Assembly: GCA_964407165.1 (NCBI GenBank)
Contig: CAYOUJ010000018.1
Location: 1 to 40,481, forward strand
Direction: 5' to 3'
DNA length: 40,481 nt
From: CAZPKH01 sp964407165
Lineage (GTDB): Bacteria; Bacteroidota; Bacteroidia; Bacteroidales; Muribaculaceae
Under the pieces are notes generated by a model. The model made no database searches. It was not told where the DNA came from and saw only the letters and a list, made by a program, of their open reading frames with translations. Both the position numbers and the translations under genes were made by a program. Below, one piece after another: positions 23,393-31,735 of the stretch; within the stretch, counting starts at the first letter, position 1; each line of letters begins with the position of its first letter.

Positions 23393-24154
23393 ATGAAAAC
23401 TTTACGCATTATCGCCAACGGCCTCGTAGCCGTGGCCCTCACCCTGTCGATGGCATCGTGCCGCGACGACGAAGACGACCCCCTGACCACCGTCAACATC
23501 TCCTCCTACGACCTGAGCTACAACTCCGACGGCTATTGGACGGACTGCTACAACACCTCCGTTGCAGGCTTCAACCTTGGCACCGTCGAATTTTCACACG
23601 CTGCCAGCGCCTACGAATGGGGCGACTACGTATATTACTCGTGGTACGGCTTCTGCCCCTCCAAGGTCAGCGACACCGCCGAGTATGCCAACGACTGGGT
23701 AAGCCACCAGTGGGCCTCCATCACCGGCGGCGGCATCAAGGGCGCCGGCTCGCAGTATCTCGTCGCCTTCTGGAGCGAGTACACCAACTCGGGCGAGCAG
23801 TCACTGACCATCTACCGCCACGGCACCAAGTTCCAGCCCCGCTGCATCTACCTGACCAACAACACCTACGGCTACTACTGCATGAAGAACGGCAGCGCCT
23901 ATAACCGCGCCTTCACCGACAGCGACTGGTACAAGGTGACCATCACCGGCTACCTCAGCGGCGCCGTCACCGGCACGCAGGAGTGCTACCTGGCCAAGGA
24001 TGGCCGCATCGCCGACTACTGGCAGAAGGTCAACCTCGCCCCGCTGGGCTACGTCGACACCATCGTCTTCAGCGTCAGCAGCTCAGACACCGGCGAATAC
24101 GGTATGAACAACCCTGCCTACTTCTGCGCCGACGGCTTCATGTACGAATACTAA
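23393..24154 (+). CDS. DUF4465-like surface lipoprotein under cobalamin riboswitch control
   Basis: A 253-residue lipoprotein. The signal peptide ends in MASC (Cys23) and is followed by RDDEDD, an acidic run like the Bacteroidetes signal for export to the cell surface. The body is rich in Tyr, Trp and beta-strand sequence (WGDYVYYSWYGFCPSKV, VAFWSEYTNSGEQSL, GTQECYLAKDGRIADYW) and fits DUF4465. The cobalamin riboswitch upstream points to B12 capture at the cell surface, comparable in role to the B12-binding lipoproteins BtuG and BtuH of Bacteroides. Family and function are inferences; no btuB-like receptor gene is adjacent. Confidence 0.7.
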   Translation: MKTLRIIANGLVAVALTLSMASCRDDEDDPLTTVNISSYDLSYNSDGYWTDCYNTSVAGFNLGTVEFSHAASAYEWGDYVYYSWYGFCPSKVSDTAEYANDWVSHQWASITGGGIKGAGSQYLVAFWSEYTNSGEQSLTIYRHGTKFQPRCIYLTNNTYGYYCMKNGSAYNRAFTDSDWYKVTITGYLSGAVTGTQECYLAKDGRIADYWQKVNLAPLGYVDTIVFSVSSSDTGEYGMNNPAYFCADGFMYEY

Positions 24155-24193
24155 AGCCACACAAAATCCATATTATAAACTCTGACATGATGC

Positions 24194-24230
24194 GAAGTGT
24201 GCTACCCGCCCGGGCAGCACACTTCTCTTT
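24194..24230. terminator. Bidirectional terminator
   Basis: GAAGTGTGCT (24194-24203) pairs exactly with AGCACACTTC (24216-24225), followed by TCTTT. It lies between the convergent lipoprotein and murA genes. Confidence 0.8.
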
Positions 24231-24252
24231 GTGGCCAATCGATGATGATCGA

Positions 24253-25569
24253 TTATTCTCTTATGATATGGGCGCCGAGGGAGCGGAGGCGACCGTCGAT
24301 GTCTTCGTAGCCGCGGTCGATCTGGCGGATGTTGCCGATGACGCTCTTCCCCTTGGCACTCATGGCAGCGATGAGTATGGCGATGCCGGCGCGGATGTCG
24401 GGGCTGCTCATCTTATTGGCGCGCAGAGGATAGCGGTGGTCGAGACCGATGACCACGGCGCGGTGGGGGTCGCAGAGTATGATCTGGGCGCCCATGTCTA
24501 TGAGGCGGTCGACGAAGAATAGGCGGCTCTCAAACATCTTCTGGTGTATCAGCACACTGCCGCGGCACTGGGTGGCGACAACGAGCAGGACGCTGATGAG
24601 GTCGGGAGTCAGCCCGGGCCACGGGGCGTCGGCGATGGTGAGTATCGAGCCGTCGAGGGCGCTGTCGACCTCGTAGACCTCCTGCGCGGGGACGAAGATG
24701 TCGTCGCCGCGCTGCGCCAGGCCGATGCCGAGGCGGCGGAACGCCTCGGGGATGATGCCGAGGTCGGGCCACGACACATCTTTTATTGTAATCTCGCTCT
24801 GGCACATCGCGGCCATGCCGATGAACGAGCCGACCTCGATCATGTCGGGGAGTATGCGGTGGCTGGCGCCGCGGAGGCTCTCGCAGCCATGTATGCGCAG
24901 GAGGTTTGAGGCCACGCCCTCGATATGGCACCCCATCTGCTGGAGCAGCCGGCACAGCTGCTGCACGTAAGGCTCGCAGGCGGCGTTGTAGACGGTGGTG
25001 ACGCCCGTGCCCAATGCGGCCGCCATGACTATGTTGGCGGTGCCGGTGACGGATGCCTCGTCGAGGAGCATATAGCAACCCTGCGGCCGCGGCCGCCCGG
25101 GGGGCATCTGCAGCAGGTATGCTTTCTTGTCATAGTCATACTCCACGCTGGCGCCGAGCTTGACCAGGCCGGCGATGTGAGTGTCGACTTTGCGGCGCCC
25201 GATCTTGTCGCCGCCGGGCTTGGGGAAGTATGCGCGGCCGAAACGCCCCAACAGCGGGCCGACCACGAGCACCGACCCGCGAAGCTGCGCGCAGCGGCGC
25301 ACGAACTCGTCGCCGTAGATATAGTCGGTGTCCACCTCGTCGGCGCGGAAGGTATAGTCCCCCTTCGAATGGCGGGTGACCTTGACGCCCATCCCCTCGA
25401 GCAGGGCGATGAGGTTGCACACGTCGAGTATCTCCGGGACGTTGGTGACGTGCACCTCCTCGGAGGTGAGCAGCGTTGCGGAGATGATCTGCAGGGCCTC
25501 GTTTTTGGCGCCCTGCGGGGTGATGGAGCCGCTGAGCGGATAGCCGCCCTCTATGACGAATGTATCCAT
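24253..25569 (-). CDS. murA: MurA, UDP-GlcNAc enolpyruvyl transferase
   Basis: This enzyme transfers enolpyruvate from PEP to UDP-GlcNAc, the first committed step of peptidoglycan synthesis; 438 residues, of normal length. Substrate-site segments such as QGAKNEALQIISATLL and SSPDIRAGIAILIAAM are present. The active-site loop reads PGGDKIGRRKVDTHI: Asp121 takes the place of the fosfomycin-reactive Cys115 of E. coli. The Cys-to-Asp form is active and fosfomycin-resistant in other bacteria, and I believe it is usual in Bacteroidetes. It is the last gene of a minus-strand block with murB and two POT transporters. Confidence 0.96.
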   Translation of the reverse strand: MDTFVIEGGYPLSGSITPQGAKNEALQIISATLLTSEEVHVTNVPEILDVCNLIALLEGMGVKVTRHSKGDYTFRADEVDTDYIYGDEFVRRCAQLRGSVLVVGPLLGRFGRAYFPKPGGDKIGRRKVDTHIAGLVKLGASVEYDYDKKAYLLQMPPGRPRPQGCYMLLDEASVTGTANIVMAAALGTGVTTVYNAACEPYVQQLCRLLQQMGCHIEGVASNLLRIHGCESLRGASHRILPDMIEVGSFIGMAAMCQSEITIKDVSWPDLGIIPEAFRRLGIGLAQRGDDIFVPAQEVYEVDSALDGSILTIADAPWPGLTPDLISVLLVVATQCRGSVLIHQKMFESRLFFVDRLIDMGAQIILCDPHRAVVIGLDHRYPLRANKMSSPDIRAGIAILIAAMSAKGKSVIGNIRQIDRGYEDIDGRLRSLGAHIIRE

Positions 25570-25571
25570 AT

Positions 25572-25665
25572 TAGTTTTTAGTTTTTAGTTTTTAGTTTTT
25601 AGCATTTTGTTTTTAGTGTCAGCAAGGCATTTCACTAAAAACCAAACACTTAAAACTAAAAACTT
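25572..25665. repeat. TAAAAAC word array with inverted halves
   Basis: Copies of TAGTTTT at 25572-25605 face TAAAAAC copies at 25635-25665; GTTTTTAGTG and CACTAAAAAC are exact inverse pairs across the middle. The array fills the murA-POT spacer. Nearly the same middle (GCATTTCACTAAAAAC) recurs at about 39512-39527. Confidence 0.8.
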
Positions 25666-27328
25666 ATTTGGCGACAGCCTCGAGGCGGCGCATGATGGCG
25701 AAGATGAACGCGGCGGCGAGCAGGCACAGGGCCACCAGCACGCCCCACATGAGCGGAAGACTCATCTTGCCCCACAGCAGCGCCGGGATGGAGGTCAGGT
25801 AGTTGCCGATGGCGGTGGCCACGAACCAGCAGCCCATCATGGCGCCCTTGTATTTCGGCGGCGCCACCTTGGTGACGAACGAGATGCCGATGGGGCTCAG
25901 CAGCAGCTCGGCAAACACGAGCATCAGGTAGGTGCCCATCAGCCAGTTGGGCGACACGGCGCCGCTGACGTTGCCGCCGGAGACGCTGCACGTCAGCGAG
26001 GCGAAGATCATCACCACGTATGCGCCGGCGGCGACTATCATGCCGTAGCCTATCTTGCGCGGCGCGCTCGGCTCCTTGCCCCGGCGTGCCAACCAGTCGA
26101 AGAAGGCGAGCGACACGGGGGTCAGCGCTATGACATAGAACGGGTCAAACTGCTGGTAGATAGGCGGGAGTATGCCGGTGACGGGGTCGGGCGTTATGCA
26201 GTAGATGTAAGCGATGGCGGCGACGCAGGCTGCGAGGACTATGCCCCAGACTGTGCGCGCCTTGGCGGTGTTTTTGCCGAAGAGGCCGAAGATGGCAAAC
26301 ACGCCGATGCATATTATGCTCAGCGCCCAGATGTTGAAGCCTATGCGGGTGGCGCCGTAGGCGTCCTGCGACGTGCAGTCGTTGGCGAAGAAGGTGAGCG
26401 TCAGGCCGTTCTGCATGAACACCATCCAGAAGAATATCACCACGCCGAAGACAAGCAGCAGCGCCACGATGCGTTCACGGGTCTCCTTGGCGCTCATCTG
26501 CGGCTGGGCTGTGGTAGTAGTCTCGGCTTCCTTGGCATCTGATTTCTTGGTGTTTACGATATGTGCAAATGTCTTGCGGCCGAAGAAGTAGATTAGGAAA
26601 GAGAGGACGACGGAGCCGCAGGCCACGGCGAAGGTGTAGCCGTAGCCGGTGGAGACGGCGTCGACATATTTTGAGGCGAATGCTAAGGCGTCGGCGCCGA
26701 CGTCCATGCCCGCTCCGGAGGCCACGGCTATCATCTCCGTCACCTTGTCGAGGCTGCCGTCGAGCACCTCGTTGCAGAGGTTTGGCAGTTCGGAGATATA
26801 GCTCAACCCGTTGGCGTGCAGGGCGTAGTCGGTCAGCCACGTGGCAGTGATTGGGGCGAAGAGGGCGCCGATGTTGATGAACATGTAGAAGAGGTTGAAG
26901 CCCGTGTCGCGGTGGGCGTCGTAGCGCGGATCGTTGTAGAGGTCGCCGATCATCACCTGCAGGTTGCCCTTGAACAGGCCCGTGCCGGCGCAGACGAGCA
27001 CCAGGCCGCCGATCATCAGCCATATCGACCAGTCGGTGCGTATCGGGCTGGGCACGGCGAGGACGAGGTAGCCCAAGAACATGATGAACATGCCCAGCAC
27101 GACGCTCTTTGAGAAGCTCCATCGGTCGGCGATGATGCCGCCGAAGAGGGGCAGGAAGTAGGCCACGGCGAGGAATCCGCCGTAAATCTGGCCGGTGATG
27201 CTCTTGTCAAGTCCGTACTTGGCCTGTAGGAACAGGGCGAGCACGGCGATCATGGTATAGTATCCGAAGCGCTCGCCGGTGTTGGCGAGTGCGAGGACGT
27301 AAAGGCCTTTTGGCTGGTTTTTAAACAT
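25664..27328 (-). CDS. POT family peptide transporter 1
   Basis: A 554-residue proton-coupled oligopeptide transporter (PTR2 type) of the inner membrane. Marks are NTGERFGYYTM in helix 1, DRWSFSKSVVLG in the first cytoplasmic loop and FNLFYMFINIGALF in helix 5. The motif that is ExxER in well-studied members reads NTGER here, so the first proton-coupling Glu is Asn. The same change is seen in the second copy at 28485. It lies between murA and murB, which suggests import of cell-wall or dietary peptides (inference). Confidence 0.9.
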   Translation of the reverse strand: MFKNQPKGLYVLALANTGERFGYYTMIAVLALFLQAKYGLDKSITGQIYGGFLAVAYFLPLFGGIIADRWSFSKSVVLGMFIMFLGYLVLAVPSPIRTDWSIWLMIGGLVLVCAGTGLFKGNLQVMIGDLYNDPRYDAHRDTGFNLFYMFINIGALFAPITATWLTDYALHANGLSYISELPNLCNEVLDGSLDKVTEMIAVASGAGMDVGADALAFASKYVDAVSTGYGYTFAVACGSVVLSFLIYFFGRKTFAHIVNTKKSDAKEAETTTTAQPQMSAKETRERIVALLLVFGVVIFFWMVFMQNGLTLTFFANDCTSQDAYGATRIGFNIWALSIICIGVFAIFGLFGKNTAKARTVWGIVLAACVAAIAYIYCITPDPVTGILPPIYQQFDPFYVIALTPVSLAFFDWLARRGKEPSAPRKIGYGMIVAAGAYVVMIFASLTCSVSGGNVSGAVSPNWLMGTYLMLVFAELLLSPIGISFVTKVAPPKYKGAMMGCWFVATAIGNYLTSIPALLWGKMSLPLMWGVLVALCLLAAAFIFAIMRRLEAVAK

Positions 27329-27330
27329 AT

Positions 27331-27366
27331 AGTCGGGATTTCGGGATTTCGAAATTTCGGGATTTC
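27331..27366. repeat. CGAAATCC word array
   Basis: GGGATTTC and its inverse alternate through the murB-POT spacer (GGGATTTCGGGATTTCGAAA). The same words make up the spacer at 32905-32975. Confidence 0.75.
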
Positions 27367-27370
27367 TGCG

Positions 27371-28417
27371 TCAGACGATTACCACCTCGGGCACGAGCGT
27401 TATGCCGAACCGGCCATGCACGCTCTTGATAACCAAGTCTTTGAGGGCGAGCACGTCGGATGCCGTGGCCTGCTTGGTCGGGGCGGAAAGCACCAATGGC
27501 TGCAGGGGCCACACGGAGGCGCCGCCGACGGTGCGCCCCTTGAGGCCGCATTGGTCGATGAGCCATGCCGCCGACAGCTTGACGCGGCCGTCGGCGAGGG
27601 GATACGCGGGCATCTTGGGGTAGTCCTCCATCAGCGAGAGCGCCACCTCGCGCGGCACCTCGGGGTTTTTGAAGAAACTGCCCGCGGAGCCTACCACCGA
27701 CGGGTCGGGGAGTTTCATGGCACGGATGTGGCGGATGACGCGGCGCACCATCATCGGGGTGAGGGTGGGAGCGTCGGCGCCGCTGCCGACGATTTGCCCG
27801 GCCATGTCGCGGTAGCGGTCGTAACCGGCTGAAATATTGCAGCAACGCGGCATGCGCAGGGTGGCCGACACGACTATGAGGCCCGCGCCCTCGGGGGTCT
27901 TGAACAGCGAGCTACGGTAGCCGAAGCGGCACTCCTCGCGCGAAAGCGTGCGAAAGGCGTCGGCGCGGGTGTCGTAGACCTCCACAGAGTCGATTACCGA
28001 GCTGATTTCCACGCCGTAGGCGCCGATGTTCTGGACGACGGCGCCGCCGATGGTGCCCGGGATGGCCGACAGCTGCGCCATCCCCCACACGCCGCGCGCG
28101 CACAGCTCCCCTATCAGCTCGTCGACCACCACGCCGGCGCCGACGGTGAGCACCGTAGTGCCCTCGGCGTCCGGCTCGGGTACGTCAAACCAGCGCTCGC
28201 AGTTGCGCAGCACGGTGCCCTTGAAATCCTTGGTGAACAGCATGTTGCTGCCGCCGCCGAGACACACGTAAGGCTCCTCGTCGTCAAACACCCCCTGATC
28301 CTTGAAGAAGGGGAGGTCGCCGCGGGGGTTGTCGTAGTCTAAAAACAACTTGCAGCGCGCAGGCACACCAAAGGTGGTCTGCGACTGCAAGCTGTAGTCG
28401 TCGTAAAGTGTTGTCAT
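27371..28417 (-). CDS. murB: MurB, UDP-N-acetylenolpyruvoylglucosamine reductase
   Basis: This FAD enzyme reduces the MurA product to UDP-MurNAc using NADPH; 348 residues. The FAD-binding part has VCLGGGSNMLFTKDF; the catalytic region has FGYRSSLFK (Tyr) and VGSAGSFFKNP (the proton-donor Ser), and the C-terminus ends LVPEVVIV with the conserved Glu. These are type I MurB features. It is flanked by two POT transporters on the same strand, with murA two genes downstream. Confidence 0.96.
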   Translation of the reverse strand: MTTLYDDYSLQSQTTFGVPARCKLFLDYDNPRGDLPFFKDQGVFDDEEPYVCLGGGSNMLFTKDFKGTVLRNCERWFDVPEPDAEGTTVLTVGAGVVVDELIGELCARGVWGMAQLSAIPGTIGGAVVQNIGAYGVEISSVIDSVEVYDTRADAFRTLSREECRFGYRSSLFKTPEGAGLIVVSATLRMPRCCNISAGYDRYRDMAGQIVGSGADAPTLTPMMVRRVIRHIRAMKLPDPSVVGSAGSFFKNPEVPREVALSLMEDYPKMPAYPLADGRVKLSAAWLIDQCGLKGRTVGGASVWPLQPLVLSAPTKQATASDVLALKDLVIKSVHGRFGITLVPEVVIV

Positions 28418-28429
28418 TATATCATTTAA

Positions 28430-28467
28430 GGTCTTTAACCGGTTAATCGGTTAACCGGTTAAAGACC
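28430..28467. terminator. Perfect 17-bp hairpin of CCGGTTAA words
   Basis: 28430-28446 and 28451-28467 are exact inverse copies with a 4-base loop TCGG. The stem itself is built from repeated TTAACCGG words. It follows the stop of POT transporter 2 and precedes murB; it has no clear T run, so its ability to terminate is uncertain. Confidence 0.6.
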
Positions 28468-28484
28468 ATTCGTTGCTAGATAGG

Positions 28485-30119
28485 TTAGGCGGTGACGCGC
28501 TCAAGCCACTTGACCATGCCGAGCATGACGCCCATGGAGATGAGGCAGACGGCGAGGAAGACGGCCCAGGCCACCCAGATGGGAGCGGCGTTGTAGATAA
28601 GCGGTCCGACCCAGAGCAGGAGGTTGCCGACTGCGGTTGCGCCGAGCCAGAGGCCCTGGCAGAGGCCCTGCATATGCTTGGGTGCCACCTTCGACACGAA
28701 CGAGAGGCCCAGCGGCGAGATGAACAACTCGGCCACGGTCATGAAGAAGTAGTAGACAATGAGCACCCACCATCCGGCCTTAGTGACCTCGACGCCGGCG
28801 GCAATCCATTCGCTGAAGGTGCCACCCGAGGGATAATTCTGGATGAGCGAGAACACCATCATGAAGAGGTATGCCATGCCGGCGATGCCCATGCCGTAGG
28901 CTATCTTGCGGGGAGTGGAAATCTCCTTGCCACGGCGCAGGAGGGCGCCGAAGATTATCATGATTATGGGGGTAAGGACGATTACGAAGAAGGGGTTGAC
29001 AGCCTGCCAGATCTCAGGAGCGATGGCCGAGGTGTCGACGAAGTCGCGGGCAAAGAGCGACATGGAGGTGCCGTTCTGGTGGAACGAGAACCAGAAGAAC
29101 ACTGCTATGCCGAGCACGGCGAACAGAGCGTAGAGGCGCTGCTTGATCTCCTTGGCCATGGCTGCTTTCTCCTCGGCGCTGACCGTTACCTGCGACTTGG
29201 CGGCCTTGACGGGATTGGGCAGATTGTTCTTCGTGCAGACGAAGATGCACAGCGAGATGAGCATTGCCACTACGGAGGCGATGAAGGAGTAGTGGATGCC
29301 GGTGTTGAACACGTCGAGATACTCCGAGCAGAAGGTGCTGATCTGGTCTTGCACGGCGGCGCCGGAGTAGCCTACCTGCGTGGCGACGGCATAGAGGCCG
29401 TCCATCATGGTCTGGTCGGGGGTGTCGGTGATGCCCAGGAAGTTATGGCACATCTCGGGGAAGCTGGCGCTGTAGGTCATGCCGTGGGCGCCGAGCCACC
29501 AGGAGCGGATCATGGGGGCGATGAAGGGGGCGATGAGACCGCCGATGTTGATGAACACGTAGAAAATCTGGAAGCCGGAGTCGCGCTGGGCTGCATACTT
29601 GGGGTTGTCGTACAACTGGCCGACGATAGCCTGCAGATTGCCCTTGAACAGGCCGTTGCCGAAGGCTATCAGGAACAGGGCGAAGCACGTGAGCGTGAGC
29701 AGCCACGCCTTGTTGCCGGCGGTGGCGAGGATGGGCACCGAGAGCACGATGTAGCCCAGGCACATGATGACCAGACCCTGCATGATGGTGCGCTTGTAAT
29801 TTTGGGTCTTGTCGGCAATGGCGCCGCCGACGAGGCTGAGCACATAGATGCCGCAGTAGAAGAAGGAGTAGACGATGCCGCTGGTGGCGCCGCTGAGGCC
29901 GAACTTCGAGCAGAGGAAGAGCACCAGCACGGCGTTCATGATGTAGTAGCCGAAGCGCTCGCCCATGTTGCTGAGAGCGGCGGGAATCAGGCCCTTGGGG
30001 TGGTTGCGGAGCGCTGTGCTCACGTAGAAGCACAGGAAGGGGATGACGACGATTGCCGCGAGTATGAGCATGCACAGCATGGTGTGTTCATCCCAAAATG
30101 TTTGCAAGGATAGTAACAT
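28485..30119 (-). CDS. POT family peptide transporter 2
   Basis: A 544-residue proton-coupled peptide transporter. An extra N-terminal hydrophobic segment (about 14-34) precedes the core. NMGERFGYYIM in helix 1, ADKTQNYKRTIM in loop 2-3 and FQIFYVFINIGGLIAP in helix 5 place it in the PTR2 family. As in the copy at 25664, the first Glu of ExxER is Asn. The antisense strand has an almost full-length ORF, explained by codon bias. The two copies are clearly diverged paralogues. Confidence 0.9.
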   Translation of the reverse strand: MLLSLQTFWDEHTMLCMLILAAIVVIPFLCFYVSTALRNHPKGLIPAALSNMGERFGYYIMNAVLVLFLCSKFGLSGATSGIVYSFFYCGIYVLSLVGGAIADKTQNYKRTIMQGLVIMCLGYIVLSVPILATAGNKAWLLTLTCFALFLIAFGNGLFKGNLQAIVGQLYDNPKYAAQRDSGFQIFYVFINIGGLIAPFIAPMIRSWWLGAHGMTYSASFPEMCHNFLGITDTPDQTMMDGLYAVATQVGYSGAAVQDQISTFCSEYLDVFNTGIHYSFIASVVAMLISLCIFVCTKNNLPNPVKAAKSQVTVSAEEKAAMAKEIKQRLYALFAVLGIAVFFWFSFHQNGTSMSLFARDFVDTSAIAPEIWQAVNPFFVIVLTPIIMIIFGALLRRGKEISTPRKIAYGMGIAGMAYLFMMVFSLIQNYPSGGTFSEWIAAGVEVTKAGWWVLIVYYFFMTVAELFISPLGLSFVSKVAPKHMQGLCQGLWLGATAVGNLLLWVGPLIYNAAPIWVAWAVFLAVCLISMGVMLGMVKWLERVTA

Positions 30120-30125
30120 GATTGG

Positions 30126-30241
30126 TAGTTTATAGTTTATTATTTTTAATTGGCGGTAAGGAATTTAAGGAAATTAGGGAATTTAAAGAATTTAAGGAGC
30201 AAAAGAGCCTTTAGCTAATCACTAATCACTAATCACTAATT
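30126..30241. repeat. Spacer of three word families
   Basis: From left to right: TATAGTTTATTA (30126-30140), AAGGAATTT words (30157-30200) and four CTAATCA heptads (30214-30241) that run into the sufE stop codon. Each family also appears in other spacers. Confidence 0.8.
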
Positions 30242-30661
30242 ACCTTTTTGGGTGTAGGCCATGGCGTACATCTTGATCTGCTTGACCATGGCCACCAGGC
30301 CGTTGGAGCGCGTGGGGCTGAGGTGCTCGTGGAGGCCTATGCGGTCGATGAAGTAGAGGTCGGCGTCGAGCACGGCCTGTGGCGTCTGCCCCGAGAGCAC
30401 GCGTATGAGCATGGCGATGATGCCCTTGACTATGATGGCGTCGGAGTCGGCGGTGAGGGCCATGGTGCCCTCGGGGGTCATCTCCGCGTCGAGCCACACG
30501 CGGCTCTGGCATCCCTCGATGAGGTGGTCGGGGGTCTTGTATTGCTCGGCGATGGGCGGCAGCTGGTTGCCCATGTCGATAATGATGGAGTAGCGGTCCA
30601 TCCAGTCGTCAAAGTCGCTGAACTCCGCTATCAGCTCGTCTTGTATTTCGTTGATTGTCAT
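30236..30661 (-). CDS. sufE: SufE family sulfur acceptor
   Basis: A 141-residue SufE protein that takes sulfur from a cysteine desulfurase for Fe-S cluster assembly. IEGCQSRVWLDAE holds the catalytic Cys. The start at 30661 (MTINEIQDELIAEF) overlaps the stop of the M28 peptidase gene by ATGA, implying coupled translation. It is away from any other suf genes, which is common in Bacteroidales. Confidence 0.94.
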   Translation of the reverse strand: MTINEIQDELIAEFSDFDDWMDRYSIIIDMGNQLPPIAEQYKTPDHLIEGCQSRVWLDAEMTPEGTMALTADSDAIIVKGIIAMLIRVLSGQTPQAVLDADLYFIDRIGLHEHLSPTRSNGLVAMVKQIKMYAMAYTQKGN

Positions 30662-31653
30662 GGTTGTTCGTTGTATATAAGGTATGCCATGGTCTGCCCC
30701 ACGGCCTGCAGGGTGCTCGTGGAGATGTTGGTCATGTCGTCGGCCAGAGTGTGCCAGTAGGGCGGGAATGAGCCGGTCGAGGCGTTGTTGGCCTCGATGA
30801 TGTCGATGGCGTTGAAGCCGGCACGGAGGAGGAAGTAATGGTCGTCGGTGACGGGGGAGCCGCTGCGGTCGACGAACACTTCGCCGTAACCCGCCTTGCG
30901 GGCGGCCTGCCACACGCGGTCGACCACCGGCGAGGCGTAAGCCGTGCTGAACCCCTCGCGGTAGAAGCGGGCGCCGTCGCCGCCGACCATGTCGAGCAGC
31001 ACGGCGTAGCGGGGCATGGCGCCGGGGCGGTATGGCATGTCGGTGAGCCAGTATTGCGTGCCGAGACACCACGATTCGTCGTCGTTGGCGCCCGTCAAGC
31101 CGCAGTCCTCGGCGTCGACAAAGAGCAGGTCGATGCCTATGGAGGGCTTCTGCGATTGCATCAGCCGCGCCAGCTCGAGGAGCACGCCTACGCCGGAAGC
31201 GCCGTCGTTGGCGCCCGGGACGGGCTTGCGATGGTTTGCCGGGTCAGGGTCTTCGTCGGCCCATGGTCGCGTGTCCCAGTGGGCGAGCAGCAGCACGCGC
31301 GCGGGAGCGTCGGCGTTATAGCGGGCCATGAAGTTGGTGATGGCGAGGGTCTCGCCGGTGGCGGCGCGGACATTGGTGCGCTGCTCTATGACCGTGTCGG
31401 CGCCGAGCGAGCGCAGCGTCGTGCCCAACCATGCGGCCGTGGCGGCATGGCCGGCCGAGCCGGGGTTGCGGGGGCCGAAGTCCACCTGCCGCTGCACGTA
31501 GGCGTAGGCCGAGTCAGCGCTGAACGTGGGCACCTCGACGGCCTTGCGAACCTCCGCGGCCTCGGCCGTGGAGCCGCCCTTGGAGCCTCCGCAAGAGGCC
31601 AGCGACAAAGCCGCTGTCAGGGCTGCCGTTATTATAATATTGTGTATGCGCAT
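30658..31653 (-). CDS. M28 family metallopeptidase / glutaminyl-cyclase-like lipoprotein
   Basis: A 331-residue zinc hydrolase. The signal peptide ends LASCGG (lipobox Cys20). The metal-binding motifs are visible: LLLAHWDTRPWAD, GANDGASGVGVLLELARLM, LLFVDAEDCG and, near the C-terminus, YWHTLADDM. Members act as aminopeptidases or as glutaminyl cyclases; PVPGANDGASG and WCLGTQYW lean to the cyclase-like branch but do not decide it. The start at 31653 (MRIHNIII) lies 8 bases past a perfect promoter box. sufE follows with a four-base overlap. Confidence 0.88.
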   Translation of the reverse strand: MRIHNIIITAALTAALSLASCGGSKGGSTAEAAEVRKAVEVPTFSADSAYAYVQRQVDFGPRNPGSAGHAATAAWLGTTLRSLGADTVIEQRTNVRAATGETLAITNFMARYNADAPARVLLLAHWDTRPWADEDPDPANHRKPVPGANDGASGVGVLLELARLMQSQKPSIGIDLLFVDAEDCGLTGANDDESWCLGTQYWLTDMPYRPGAMPRYAVLLDMVGGDGARFYREGFSTAYASPVVDRVWQAARKAGYGEVFVDRSGSPVTDDHYFLLRAGFNAIDIIEANNASTGSFPPYWHTLADDMTNISTSTLQAVGQTMAYLIYNEQP

Positions 31654-31661
31654 AATTTCTA

Positions 31662-31727
31662 CAAAGGTAGTGCAAATTTTCATAACTTCAAAAAATTTGT
31701 GGATTTCGTGCATTATTGCTAAATTTG
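31662..31727. promoter_or_regulatory. Back-to-back divergent promoters
   Basis: Minus: TTTG (31692-31689), 19 bases, TACCTTTG (31669-31662). Plus: TTTG (31696-31699), 20 bases, TAAATTTG (31720-31727). The two -33 elements are three bases apart within CAAAAAATTTG, so polymerases may exclude each other. Each -7 box ends 8 bases before its start codon, giving leaders of only a few bases. Confidence 0.7.
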
Positions 31728-31735
31728 CGCGTGAT

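Noticed and set aside
28473..30113. 546-codon ORF on the plus strand
   Set aside because: It is antisense to a clear POT transporter; its composition (runs of Glu, Gly, His) is the shadow of GC-rich codon use.
25664..30119. Recent duplication of the POT gene
   Set aside because: The two proteins are clearly diverged and have different N-termini and spacers.
30662..31072. Longer start for sufE
   Set aside because: It would overlap the peptidase gene in an Arg-rich shadow frame; the ATGA overlap start gives a full SufE protein.
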